A stretch of DNA of 32,550 nucleotides, from the NCBI GenBank assembly GCA_937968015.1, contig CALBSO010000079.1, forward strand, positions 1-32,550, in the 5' to 3' direction. The position numbers and the translations under genes were made by a program. Positions 16,395 through 23,163 of the stretch are shown here, piece by piece. Each line of letters opens with the position of its first letter. The first letter of the stretch is position 1. The DNA comes from an uncultured Thermomicrobia bacterium. GTDB taxonomy: Bacteria; Chloroflexota; Chloroflexia; Thermomicrobiales; JALYUS01. The notes below the pieces were generated by a model. It was given only the letters and a program-made list of their open reading frames with translations. It had not been told where the DNA came from and searched no databases.

Positions 16395-16846
16395 TGCCGC
16401 GCTACCGACCGCCGGAAGCACAACCCGGGGAGGTACGCGATCACAAGTACCGCCTGGTGAACATGGATCGCTGCACCGACGCTCCTCCGCCCGCACTCGT
16501 CCAGGCCGTGCGCGAGTTCAACGCGGGTGAGTATTTCCAGTGCCACGAGACGCTCGAGCACGCCTGGTTGCAGGAGCCGGGCTATATCCGCGTCCTCTGG
16601 CAGGGGATCATCCAGGTGAGTGTCGCCTGCTTCCACATCACGCGCGGTAACGGCGAGGGGGCACGGAAAATCTGGACTGCCGCCTTGCTCAACCTCGCGC
16701 CCTTCCCGGATCATTGCCACGGTGTTGATGTCGCGTCGCTGCGCGCGCAAACCGATGTGTGCCTCCAGACAATCCTTGCCCTCGGTGACAGCGGCGCGGC
16801 ACGGTTCGACCGCGCGCTTTTTCCACATATTGATCTCCAACCGTGA
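16394..16846 (+). CDS. DUF309 family protein
   Basis: The protein is 150 residues. The core FNAGEYFQCHETLEHAWLQE (about residues 38-57) is the signature of DUF309, a helical family of unknown function with conserved Glu, Cys-His-Glu and Trp residues. The start ATG overlaps the stop of the histidine kinase (TAATG), so the two are coupled. Many relatives are 110-140 residues, and the first 30 residues here may be a poorly conserved tail. A 7-bp hairpin follows the stop. Confidence 0.85.
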   Translation: MPRYRPPEAQPGEVRDHKYRLVNMDRCTDAPPPALVQAVREFNAGEYFQCHETLEHAWLQEPGYIRVLWQGIIQVSVACFHITRGNGEGARKIWTAALLNLAPFPDHCHGVDVASLRAQTDVCLQTILALGDSGAARFDRALFPHIDLQP

Positions 16847-16855
16847 CCCGACACG

Positions 16856-16877
16856 AACCTGTCCAAAGGAACAGGTT
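16856..16877 (+). terminator. Short hairpin after the DUF309 gene
   Basis: AACCTGT (16856-16862) and ACAGGTT (16871-16877) form a 7-bp perfect stem with an 8-base loop. Only a weak T run (GCTTTC) follows, so termination is uncertain. The right arm overlaps the -35 of the next candidate promoter. Confidence 0.35.
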
Positions 16878-16903
16878 GCTTTCCCGGCCCGGGGTGATAT
16901 GCT
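16876..16903 (+). promoter_or_regulatory. Candidate promoter of the small-ORF cluster
   Basis: TTGCTT (16876-16881), 16-base spacer, TATGCT (16898-16903) with a TG motif one base before the -10. A perfect 7-bp inverted repeat ATATCCG/CGGATAT (16918-16937) lies just downstream and could be an operator or a 5' RNA hairpin. Confidence 0.45.
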
Positions 16904-16986
16904 AGCCCTGCGACGGAATATCCGTGGTTGCGGATATGGTGATAACGCGATACGATCGTGTAAACGCGACGGAAAGGAGGTCCACG

Positions 16987-17079
16987 ATGATGCGGTATGT
17001 TTGGTTCGGTATCGGCAACGCGAGCCCGCTTGCCGCCGCTTCATGGGGGGATCACCGTGCGCGGAGCGTCATTGACTGA
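16987..17079 (+). CDS. Small ORF, 30 aa, possible leader or small protein
   Basis: ATG 16987 follows an almost ideal binding site, AAAGGAGGT, at five bases. The peptide starts MMRYVWFGIGNASPL and ends HRARSVID. It has no clear signal peptide or membrane helix. A strong intrinsic terminator begins 29 bases after its stop. Promoter, strong binding site, short peptide and terminator together could mean either a self-contained small gene or a leader peptide attenuating the small ORFs downstream. I do not recognise it. Confidence 0.45.
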   Translation: MMRYVWFGIGNASPLAAASWGDHRARSVID

Positions 17080-17108
17080 CGCTTTTCGTCGCTACAGTCG
17101 GCACCACG

Positions 17109-17145
17109 CCGGCGGCCCCTATGAGTGGGCCGCCGGTTTTGTTTT
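17109..17145 (+). terminator. Strong intrinsic terminator
   Basis: Perfect 10-bp stem CCGGCGGCCC (17109-17118) with GGGCCGCCGG (17127-17136), 8-base loop, then TTTTGTTTT. It separates the 30-aa ORF from the next small ORFs. Confidence 0.85.
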
Positions 17146-17195
17146 GCCGCCCGGCTTGGTGCAGAGAAGCCGGGCAGAGAAGAAAGGAGTGGCAG

Positions 17196-17255
17196 ATGGC
17201 GCCACGAAAGACGCGGACAACGCGCATGACGACACGGAAAGGAGCGACACGATGA
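17196..17255 (+). CDS. Very small basic ORF, 19 aa
   Basis: ATG 17196 has AAAGGAG at 17183-17189, six bases away. The peptide (MAPRKTRTTRMTTRKGATR) has eight Arg/Lys and no acidic residue. Its TGA overlaps the next ATG (ATGA), the arrangement used for translational coupling. It could be a coupling ORF that controls the 43-aa gene or an RNA-binding micropeptide. With so few codons, coding status is uncertain. Confidence 0.35.
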   Translation: MAPRKTRTTRMTTRKGATR

Positions 17256-17383
17256 GCACGAAACCCGATGGTGCGGCCACGATGCTGAGCATCGCGGAGA
17301 CGGTGACCCTCGTTGAACAGGGACTGACGGAGATACGGACGCTTCTCTTCCGCCGGAAGAAGCGGGAGAAACAACGAAGATAG
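17252..17383 (+). CDS. Small protein, 43 aa, unknown
   Basis: ATG 17252 is preceded by GGAAAGGAG at seven bases. The peptide begins MSTKPDGAATMLSIAETV, continues as an amphipathic helix (VTLVEQGLTEIRTLLF) and ends in a highly basic tail (RRKKREKQRR). The form suggests a small helical protein with a nucleic-acid or membrane-surface binding tail. It overlaps the 19-aa ORF and precedes the 64-aa helical ORF by about 50 bases. Confidence 0.5.
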   Translation: MSTKPDGAATMLSIAETVTLVEQGLTEIRTLLFRRKKREKQRR

Positions 17384-17433
17384 TACGCGCGGTGGGCTGC
17401 CCACTGCGCCCAGCAAGGAAAGCGGTGAACGCC

Positions 17434-17628
17434 ATGTTGTCTCTACAAAATGTGCTACTGGCCCAGATGTACCTCGAGGAACGACGCGAAGACGCGGCAA
17501 AGGAACGCCTCCTCCAGGAGGCGGAACGTGTGCAGCGAGCGCAACGCGCGAAGGTCGCGCTGAAGACGCGCGTCGGCCGGACGCTCGTCACGGTCGGGCA
17601 GCGGCTGGAAGCGGCCGGGGCAGCGTAA
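17434..17628 (+). CDS. Small coiled-coil protein, 64 aa, unknown
   Basis: The peptide begins MLSLQNVLLAQMYLEERRED and is predicted almost wholly helical and charged, with a final amphipathic stretch (RVGRTLVTVGQRLE). Start is uncertain. AAGGAA (17415-17420) is four bases from GTG 17425 (three residues longer) and 13 from ATG 17434; a GTG at 17392 would add more. Small helical proteins of this form are frequent as hypotheticals in high-GC bacteria. It is the last of the small ORFs before a terminator. Confidence 0.55.
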   Translation: MLSLQNVLLAQMYLEERREDAAKERLLQEAERVQRAQRAKVALKTRVGRTLVTVGQRLEAAGAA

Positions 17629-17648
17629 CGACGTTCCGAGATGTAGAG

Positions 17649-17678
17649 ATGGGCATGAGGTAATCACTCATCACCCAT
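17649..17678. repeat. Intergenic hairpin
   Basis: ATGGG-ATGAG (17649-17659) pairs with CTCAT-CCCAT (17667-17678) with one small bulge. A second perfect hairpin, GCGCCG-TCA-CGGCGC, lies just downstream (about 17694-17708). Neither has a T run. Confidence 0.45.
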
Positions 17679-17713
17679 GAACCGACAACCAGCGCGCCGT
17701 CACGGCGCATGAA

Positions 17714-17749
17714 AGGGGAGCCGCAGGTGTGCGACTCCCCTCTTTCTTT
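17714..17749 (+). terminator. Intrinsic terminator after the small-ORF cluster
   Basis: AGGGGAG (17714-17720) pairs with CTCCCCT (17735-17741), with an inner GCA/TGC pair. TCTTTCTTT follows. Confidence 0.7.
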
Positions 17750-17841
17750 GGGTGAGAGAATCCAATACGCGCGACGATGCGTCTCTTCGAGAGGAACCGA
17801 TGGGGTTCACGGGTGTTCGCGATAATTGAAGGAGGGTAACA

Positions 17842-17943
17842 ACGGAGTGGTTCGTCGCGCAAGTGAAGGAGCTACACGACTTCGACCTACGACAGCCGCC
17901 GCCCGGGCCGCTGCCGGAATTGGTGATTGATTCACAGGCATAA
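17842..17943 (+). other. Possible 33-aa ORF with non-standard (ACG) start, or gene remnant
   Basis: The frame ending at TAA 17941-17943 has high GC at third positions. It encodes a protein-like peptide: EWFVAQVKELHDFDL, then a proline-rich piece ending PELVIDSQA. GGAGGG (17831-17836) is an ideal five bases before ACG at 17842, but no ATG/GTG/TTG is at that site. A GTG inside the frame (17863) lacks a binding site. It may be a real small gene with a rare start, a decayed gene, or chance. The rest of 17750-18030 holds no other gene. Confidence 0.25.
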
Positions 17944-17970
17944 TGGCCGGGTGTCGGAGAATGCGCGCGG

Positions 17971-18005
17971 AAACGAAAAGCGGGAGGGGCTTTCGCTCCT
18001 CCCGC
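17971..18005 (-). terminator. Intrinsic terminator of ahcY
   Basis: Read on the minus strand, an 8-bp GCGGGAGG/CCTCCCGC stem (17998-18005 with 17980-17987) with a 10-base loop is followed by TTTTCGTTT. It lies 26 bases after the ahcY stop. Confidence 0.8.
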
Positions 18006-18030
18006 ATAATCCCCTCTGTCGGTGGGCGGT

Positions 18031-19302
18031 TTAGGTCCCTTCCTGCCAGGCGTTGTTGTATTCGTTCTGGCGCGCGGAGAGTTCGTCTATCTTGATGCCA
18101 AGCGTTGCCAACTTCAGTTTCGCGACGCCGAGGTCGAGTTCGGAGGGGATGTCATAGACCTTCGCTTCAAGTGATGCCTGATTCTGGACGAGCCATTCGG
18201 TCGCCAGCGCCTGATCGGCGAAGGACATGTCCATCACGCTCGCCGGGCTTGCTTCCGCCGCTGCCTGGCCGACGAGCCGCCCTTCCGCGAGGAGGTAGAC
18301 GCGCTGGCCGCTGGGGAGCAGATACTCCTCGGTATTGTTGCGCACCATCTTGTGCGAGATGGCGGTCTCCTTGAGGCCCTTGACGTCAATCTCGACATCG
18401 AAGTGACCGCTGTTGCAGAGTAGAACGCCTTCCTTCAGGTTCGCGAAGTGCGCGCGCGAGACGATCTCGGTGCCGCCCGTCGCGGAGACGATGATGTCCG
18501 CCTCCTTGACCGCTTCCGCCATCGGCATGACGCGGTACCCTTCCATCACCGCCTCGAGCGCGGCAATCGGCGAGACTTCGGTGACGATTACATTCGCGCC
18601 CATACCCTTCAGCCGCAGCGCGATGCCGCGCCCGACCCAGCCATAGCCGGCGACGACCGCGACCTTGCCCGCGATCAGGATATTCGTCGCGCGCAGGATG
18701 CCATCTACGGTGTTCTGGCCGGTGCCGTAGCGGTTGTCGAAGAAGCGCTTGGTCGGCGTGTCGTTGACGGCGACGACCGGGAACTTGAGGATGCCGTTCC
18801 GCTCCATCGAGCGCACGCGGATGACGCCCGTCGTCGTCTCCTCCATGCCGCCGATTACGCGGCCCAGCGTTTCGCCGCCCATCTCGTGCAGTTTGACGAT
18901 CAGGTCCGCGCCGTCGTCCATCGTCAGTTGCGGCTTGTGCGACAACACCTGATCCACATGCCGGTAGTAGGTTTGGACATCCTCACCGTAGTAGGCGTAG
19001 ACCGGGATTTCCTCGTGCGCGACGAGCGTGGCGCAGACGTCATCGCGCGTGGAAAGCGGGTTCGAGGCGCACAGGGCGATTTCCGCGCCGCCCGCTTTCA
19101 AGGTCCGTAACAAGACCGCCGTCTCCGTCGTGATGTGCAGGCTGACCGCGATGCGCAAACCCGCAAGCGGCTTCTCCCTGGCGAACCGCTCGCGGATCGT
19201 CTGCAAGACGGGCATCTGCCGCTCCGCCCAGTCGGAGCGCATCCGCCCTTGTTCCGCAAGACCGATATCCACAATGTCGTAATCAACCGTCGTTGCCGTC
19301 AT
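18031..19302 (-). CDS. ahcY: Adenosylhomocysteinase
   Basis: The protein is 423 residues from ATG 19302, with GGAGGTGAGA directly upstream. Conserved blocks are SLHITTETAVLLRTLKAGGA, GGMEETTTGVIR, NDTPTKRFFDNRYGTGQ, the NAD-binding VAGYGWVGRGIA and VLLCNSGHFDVEID. It reversibly splits S-adenosylhomocysteine into adenosine and homocysteine, relieving product inhibition of methyltransferases. It has the shorter form found in many non-proteobacterial bacteria and archaea, lacking the insertion seen in longer homologues. It lies downstream of metK and has its own promoter at 19355-19383 and its own terminator. Confidence 0.96.
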   Translation of the reverse strand: MTATTVDYDIVDIGLAEQGRMRSDWAERQMPVLQTIRERFAREKPLAGLRIAVSLHITTETAVLLRTLKAGGAEIALCASNPLSTRDDVCATLVAHEEIPVYAYYGEDVQTYYRHVDQVLSHKPQLTMDDGADLIVKLHEMGGETLGRVIGGMEETTTGVIRVRSMERNGILKFPVVAVNDTPTKRFFDNRYGTGQNTVDGILRATNILIAGKVAVVAGYGWVGRGIALRLKGMGANVIVTEVSPIAALEAVMEGYRVMPMAEAVKEADIIVSATGGTEIVSRAHFANLKEGVLLCNSGHFDVEIDVKGLKETAISHKMVRNNTEEYLLPSGQRVYLLAEGRLVGQAAAEASPASVMDMSFADQALATEWLVQNQASLEAKVYDIPSELDLGVAKLKLATLGIKIDELSARQNEYNNAWQEGT

Positions 19303-19354
19303 TCTCACCTCCGTAAACCGACGAATCTCACCTTTGTATCACCATCCGCGGAAG

Positions 19355-19383
19355 ATAATACACTATCATCGGCGTTTTGTCTA
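19355..19383 (-). promoter_or_regulatory. Promoter of ahcY
   Basis: On the minus strand: TAGACA (19383-19378), 17-base spacer, TATTAT (19360-19355). It lies about 50 bases before the ahcY start. No SAM or SAH riboswitch is visible between promoter and gene. Confidence 0.6.
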
Positions 19384-19413
19384 CAGATCATCCGTCACCA
19401 CTGCGGCGGGAGA

Positions 19414-19433
19414 GGGCGCACGACTATGCGCCC
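19414..19433. repeat. Perfect 7-bp hairpin in the metK-ahcY gap
   Basis: GGGCGCA (19414-19420) pairs with TGCGCCC (19427-19433). With the following CCTACG it resembles the common dispersed GTAGGGGCG...CGCCC repeats of high-GC genomes. Confidence 0.45.
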
Positions 19434-19451
19434 CTACGAAGTTCCCGCGTT

Positions 19452-19491
19452 CCCCCCTCTCTATCGCAATGGAGAGGGGCCGGGGGTGAGG
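19452..19491 (-). repeat. CCTCACCCCC-type hairpin repeat, copy A (after metK)
   Basis: Read on the minus strand it starts four bases after the metK stop: CCTCACCCCCGGCCCCTCTC, then CATTGC and the returning arm. CCCCTCTC/GAGAGGGG (19454-19461 with 19472-19479) form an 8-bp stem. The same sequence follows the oppF-like stop at 25851. It may end or protect the metK transcript. Confidence 0.65.
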
Positions 19492-19495
19492 CTTC

Positions 19496-20704
19496 CTAGT
19501 CGTCCGCGAGCGCCAATTCGCGATCCGCGACTCCAGCGGCGGCGCGCAAGGCCTCGGCCTTGTCGGTCTTCTCCCACGGCAGATCGAGATCGTCGCGCCC
19601 AAAGTGGCCGTAGGCGGCGGTTTGTTTGTAGATCGGGCGGCGCAGATCGAGCGTACGGATGATGCCGCGCGGCGTCAGGTTGAAGTGCTCCGCGATCAGT
19701 TCCTGCAACTTCTCGTCCGAAACCTTGCCGGTGCCGAAGGTCTCGACCATGATCGAGAGCGGCTTCGGCACGCCGATGGCGTACGACAACTGCACCTCGA
19801 AGCGATCCGCAAGGCCCGCCGCGACGATGTTTTTCGCCACGTAGCGCGCCGCGTACGCCGCCGAGCGATCCACCTTGGTCGGGTCTTTGCCGGAGAACGC
19901 GCCGCCGCCATGCCGCGCCATGCCGCCATAGGTATCCACGATGATCTTGCGGCCGGTCAGGCCCGCGTCACCCACCGGCCCGCCGACGACGAAGCGACCG
20001 GTCGGGTTGATGTAGATTTTCGTGTTTGCGTCCATCATGCTGGCGGGGATCACGTCGCGGATGACGAGCGCCTCGACATCCTTGTGAATCTGGTCCTGCT
20101 CGACGACCGCGTCGTGCTGCGTCGAGATGACGACCGTATCCACGCGCACCGGCTTGCCGAACCGATACTCGACCGTCACTTGGCTCTTGCCGTCCGGCCG
20201 CAGGTACGTCAGCGTGCCGTTCTTCCGCACTTCGGTCAGGCGGAAGGCAAGTTTGTGCGCCAGCGAGATCGGCAGTGGCATCAGTTCCGGCGTCTCGTTG
20301 CAGGCGAAGCCGATCATCATTCCCTGGTCGCCCGCGCCGACTTCGTCCCCGTCGAGGCCGACGCCCCGCGCGATGTCGGGCGACTGCTGACCGATGGCGA
20401 CCGTCACGCCGACGGAGCCGCCATCGAAGTGGCAGTCTGCCTCGCGCGTGTAGCCGATCTCCTGGATCGTCTGGCGAATGACGGACGGCATGTCCACATA
20501 CGCGGAGGTCGTGATCTCGCCGATCACCGCGACGAGGCCGGTCGTCGTTGCGGATTCGCAGGCAACGCGCGCCTGTGGGTCCTGCGTGAGGATCGCGTCG
20601 AGGATGGCATCCGAAATCTGGTCGCACATCTTGTCCGGATGCCCCTCCGTCACCGATTCCGAGGTGAAGAAGAGCCGCTCCGATTGCATAAACGTCGTAC
20701 TCAC
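19496..20704 (-). CDS. metK: S-adenosylmethionine synthetase
   Basis: The protein is 402 residues from GTG 20704, which has AAGGGAG six bases before it; an ATG at 20689 gives the alternative short start. Signatures are FTSESVTEGHPDKMCDQISD near the N-terminus, GAGDQGMMIGFACNET, and DTYGGMARHGGGAFSGKDPT with the phosphate-binding loop. It makes SAM from methionine and ATP. It follows the adenosine-kinase-like gene by 79 bases and is in the SAM-riboswitch transcript. The gap holds a cluster of CTCAGTCCT repeats. Confidence 0.97.
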   Translation of the reverse strand: MSTTFMQSERLFFTSESVTEGHPDKMCDQISDAILDAILTQDPQARVACESATTTGLVAVIGEITTSAYVDMPSVIRQTIQEIGYTREADCHFDGGSVGVTVAIGQQSPDIARGVGLDGDEVGAGDQGMMIGFACNETPELMPLPISLAHKLAFRLTEVRKNGTLTYLRPDGKSQVTVEYRFGKPVRVDTVVISTQHDAVVEQDQIHKDVEALVIRDVIPASMMDANTKIYINPTGRFVVGGPVGDAGLTGRKIIVDTYGGMARHGGGAFSGKDPTKVDRSAAYAARYVAKNIVAAGLADRFEVQLSYAIGVPKPLSIMVETFGTGKVSDEKLQELIAEHFNLTPRGIIRTLDLRRPIYKQTAAYGHFGRDDLDLPWEKTDKAEALRAAAGVADRELALADD

Positions 20705-20728
20705 CAAACGCTCCCTTCGGTCGCTTCA

Positions 20729-20841
20729 GGACTGAGGACACAGGACTGAGGACTGAGTCTCTTGCCCCCTCCGCCTTCCCCAACTACCGCAACGTTGCCA
20801 TGACTGTTTCACTTCGTCCCGAGTCCTCAGCACTCAGCACA
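20729..20841. repeat. CTCAGTCCT-type short repeats flanking the 3' end of the PfkB gene
   Basis: 20729-20758 has three tandem-like units of GGACTGAG. The inverted form GAGTCCTCAGCACTCAGC lies at 20820-20837. The second block is inside the coding sequence and encodes the last residues of the PfkB kinase (LSAEDSGRSE), so the repeat appears to have supplied a new C-terminus. Confidence 0.55.
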
Positions 20842-21827
20842 TTGTGGAAACTCTCGTTGTAGCGCGCCGCGAACTCGTCCCATGTGTAGGTGTGCGCCTG
20901 CGGGCCATACAGTTCGATGGCATAGGTCGCCGCTTGCGCCGCGACGCGCCCGGTGGTCGCCCAATCCCAGCCGCGCACCATGCCAACGAGCAGGCCCGCG
21001 CAGTAGGCGTCGCCGCCGCCTGTCGGGTCCACGACCGCGCGCGCCGGGGCGATCGGAATTGCGTAGGTCGCCGCGCGCGTGCGGATCAGGCTGCCCTCGC
21101 CGCCGAGCGTCTTGACGAGCGCGCCATCGGGGGCGAGTTCGGCAAGCATCTCATCTTCGGAGAGCCCTGTCTTCTCGCTCATCGCCGCAAACTCGTAGTC
21201 GCTGCCGAGGAAGACCGCGGCACCCTTCAGCCCGCCCGCGAGCGCCGGGCCATCCATTACGGTGGTCTGCCAGCTGGGCATATAGATGAAGGGGATGCCG
21301 AGCGCGCGGCATTCTTTCGGAAATCGCTCAATCGCTTCCGGCACAGTCGGCCCAACCAAGGCGACCTTGATCGCGGCAGCATCCAGGTTGTGAAACGAGG
21401 TCAGGTCGCTCCGCGCCATCGCGCCGGCGTAGAAGCCGATCACGGTGTTGTTCTTCGTGTCCGCCGTGATGAAGCAGGAAGCGGTCATCTCATCCGGCAC
21501 GCCGATCACCGGCGCGGTGTCCACGCCGATCCGTTCGAGATAGGCACGGTACGCGTCGAAATCGTCTGCTCCGGCCGTGGCGAGGATCGAGCAGGGCTGC
21601 TGGAGGAGTGCGAGCGAGTACGCGATGTTCCCCGCCACGCCGCCGCGCTGCTTCTTCATTTTCTCGACGAGGAAGGAGATGCTGAGGACATGGACCTTAT
21701 CCGGCATGATGTGGTCCCGAAAGTCGCCAGGGAAGTCCATAATGAAATCGTACGCGAGCGAGCCTGTCACCACGACCTCTTTCGGTCGGATCGCCGTGCC
21801 GCCCGCAGTCATACCATTGTTCGCCAT
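20784..21827 (-). CDS. PfkB-family kinase, probable adenosine kinase
   Basis: The protein is 347 residues from ATG 21827, with AAGGA a few bases before it; ATG 21857, overlapping the mtnA stop (ATGA), would add ten residues. PfkB features are GSLAYDFIMDFPG, the glycine-rich GGVAGNIAYSLALL and the C-terminal catalytic signature DPTGGGDAYCAG (usual DTxGAGD). Lying between mtnA and metK in a SAM-riboswitch operon, it most likely phosphorylates adenosine released by AhcY. Ribokinase-type sugar kinase activity cannot be excluded from motifs alone. Its last ~12 residues come from an intergenic-type repeat. Confidence 0.85.
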   Translation of the reverse strand: MANNGMTAGGTAIRPKEVVVTGSLAYDFIMDFPGDFRDHIMPDKVHVLSISFLVEKMKKQRGGVAGNIAYSLALLQQPCSILATAGADDFDAYRAYLERIGVDTAPVIGVPDEMTASCFITADTKNNTVIGFYAGAMARSDLTSFHNLDAAAIKVALVGPTVPEAIERFPKECRALGIPFIYMPSWQTTVMDGPALAGGLKGAAVFLGSDYEFAAMSEKTGLSEDEMLAELAPDGALVKTLGGEGSLIRTRAATYAIPIAPARAVVDPTGGGDAYCAGLLVGMVRGWDWATTGRVAAQAATYAIELYGPQAHTYTWDEFAARYNESFHNVLSAEDSGRSETVMATLR

Positions 21828-21853
21828 GCATCCTTCTTCCTTCATGCCCTTGC

Positions 21854-22945
21854 TCATGCAGGCACTGCGGCGAGCGTCGCGCCCGCTATCGCCCAAATTG
21901 GCTGACTATAGGGACCGCGCAGAATGCCCGCATCCGTGATGATTGCGGTGATGTACTCAGCGGGTGTCACGTCGAAGGCAGGATTGGCGACGGCGACGCC
22001 TTCCGGCGCGATGCGGACGTTGCCGATCTCGGTTACTTCTTCCGCCGCACGCTCCTCAATCGGGATTGCGTCACCGTCCGGGATCGAGCAATCGAACGTG
22101 GAGCGCGGTGCGGCGATGTAGAAGGGAATGCCGTGCGCGCGGGCGGCGAGGGCGGCGCTGTAGGTGCCGATTTTATTCGCCGTATCCCCGTTCGCGGCGA
22201 TCCGATCCGCCCCGACGATCACCGCCTCAATCAGACCGCGCCGCATCAACGAGGCCGCTGCGCCATCCACGATCAACGTAGACGGGATACCCCACCGTTG
22301 CAAATCCCACATCGTCAGCCGTGCGCCCTGCAAGCGGGGGCGCGTCTCGTCCGCATAGACATGGAGATTCGTTCCTTGCCGCCACGCGGCACGGATCACC
22401 GCGAGCGCCGTCCCGTCACCGCCCGCAGTGACGAGCGCGCCGGTATTGCAGTGTGTGAGGATGCCGCCGGCGGGCACGAGCGGCGCGCCAAATGCCGCGA
22501 TCCGCTCGCTTCGCGCCCGGTCTTCGTCCGCGATCACTTCAACTTCGGCGACGAGCGCGGCCCGGAGGGCGGCGGGGCCGGCGGGCACCGCAGCGCGAGC
22601 GACCCGCATCATCCGGTCAATCGCCCAACCGAGGTTGACCGCTGTTGGGCGCGTCGCCCGCAATTCCTCGGCGCGCATCGCGATATGCATGATGAGCATG
22701 TGCGTGTCCCGCGCGTCCCATTCGTGGGCGGCGAGGGCGACCCCGGCAGCTCCGGCGACGCCGATCGCGGGCGCACCGCGCACTTGCATCGTGCGGATCG
22801 CGTCGGCGACCTCGTCCGGCGTGCGGAGGGTCAGCCAGACTTCCGCGTGCGGCAGGCGCGTCTGGTCAATCAGCACGACCGCACCATCGCGCCACGCCAC
22901 CGCCCGGAAGTTTTCTTGTTCTTGTTCATTCGTCTGCGCCGCCAA
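21854..22945 (-). CDS. mtnA: S-methyl-5-thioribose-1-phosphate isomerase
   Basis: The protein is 363 residues from TTG 22945, the start closest to the conserved N-terminus (FRAVAWRDGAVVLIDQTRLP). The frame stays open to ATG 23026, but that would run back through the riboswitch expression platform. Signatures are TMQVRGAPAIGVAGA, the catalytic-Cys block ILTHCNTGALVTAGGDGTAL, and VIVGADRIAANGDTANKIGT with the catalytic Asp. It converts methylthioribose-1-phosphate to methylthioribulose-1-phosphate in methionine salvage. No other mtn gene or MTA phosphorylase is seen in the window. It is the first gene after a SAM-I riboswitch. Confidence 0.93.
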   Translation of the reverse strand: MAAQTNEQEQENFRAVAWRDGAVVLIDQTRLPHAEVWLTLRTPDEVADAIRTMQVRGAPAIGVAGAAGVALAAHEWDARDTHMLIMHIAMRAEELRATRPTAVNLGWAIDRMMRVARAAVPAGPAALRAALVAEVEVIADEDRARSERIAAFGAPLVPAGGILTHCNTGALVTAGGDGTALAVIRAAWRQGTNLHVYADETRPRLQGARLTMWDLQRWGIPSTLIVDGAAASLMRRGLIEAVIVGADRIAANGDTANKIGTYSAALAARAHGIPFYIAAPRSTFDCSIPDGDAIPIEERAAEEVTEIGNVRIAPEGVAVANPAFDVTPAEYITAIITDAGILRGPYSQPIWAIAGATLAAVPA

Positions 22946-22983
22946 CCCTGTACCCCATTGATAATAACGGCTCCGGTGACAGC

Positions 22984-23009
22984 AAAATGGCCACTCATGA
23001 TGAGCAGCC
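22984..23009 (-). terminator. Riboswitch-controlled terminator (expression platform)
   Basis: On the minus strand GGCTGCTCA (23009-23001) pairs with TGAGTGGCC (22997-22989) as nine base pairs including two G-U, with a 3-base loop, then ATTTTG. GCTCATC in this hairpin (23005-22999) is also exactly complementary to GATGAGC (23052-23046) in the 3' side of riboswitch P1. The two structures exclude each other, as in SAM-I OFF switches. Confidence 0.6.
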
Positions 23010-23046
23010 GCGCGTTCTCCTGGCATTCGGGGAGTTCGGCGGACCG

Positions 23047-23149
23047 CTCATCGTCCAGCGCGGCTGCGCTGGCGGCATTAGCACCATCCTCACTCGTGAG
23101 GAAGGTTGCCGGGCTTCGTCGGGCCTGTCCCTCCACCGCTCGTGATGAG
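23047..23149 (-). promoter_or_regulatory. SAM-I (S-box) riboswitch
   Basis: On the minus strand: P1 5' side CTCATC (23149-23144), GGTGGAGGGACAGGCCC (23137-23121), GAAGCCCGGCAACC, P3 CCTCA/TGAGG, GGTGCTAA (23085-23078), P4 CCAGC/GCTGG, and P1 3' side GATGAG (23052-23047). These are the conserved blocks of the SAM-I aptamer in the correct order. It precedes mtnA, the PfkB kinase and metK, so high SAM should end transcription early. Confidence 0.95.
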
Positions 23150-23163
23150 TGTCCGGAGTCTCT

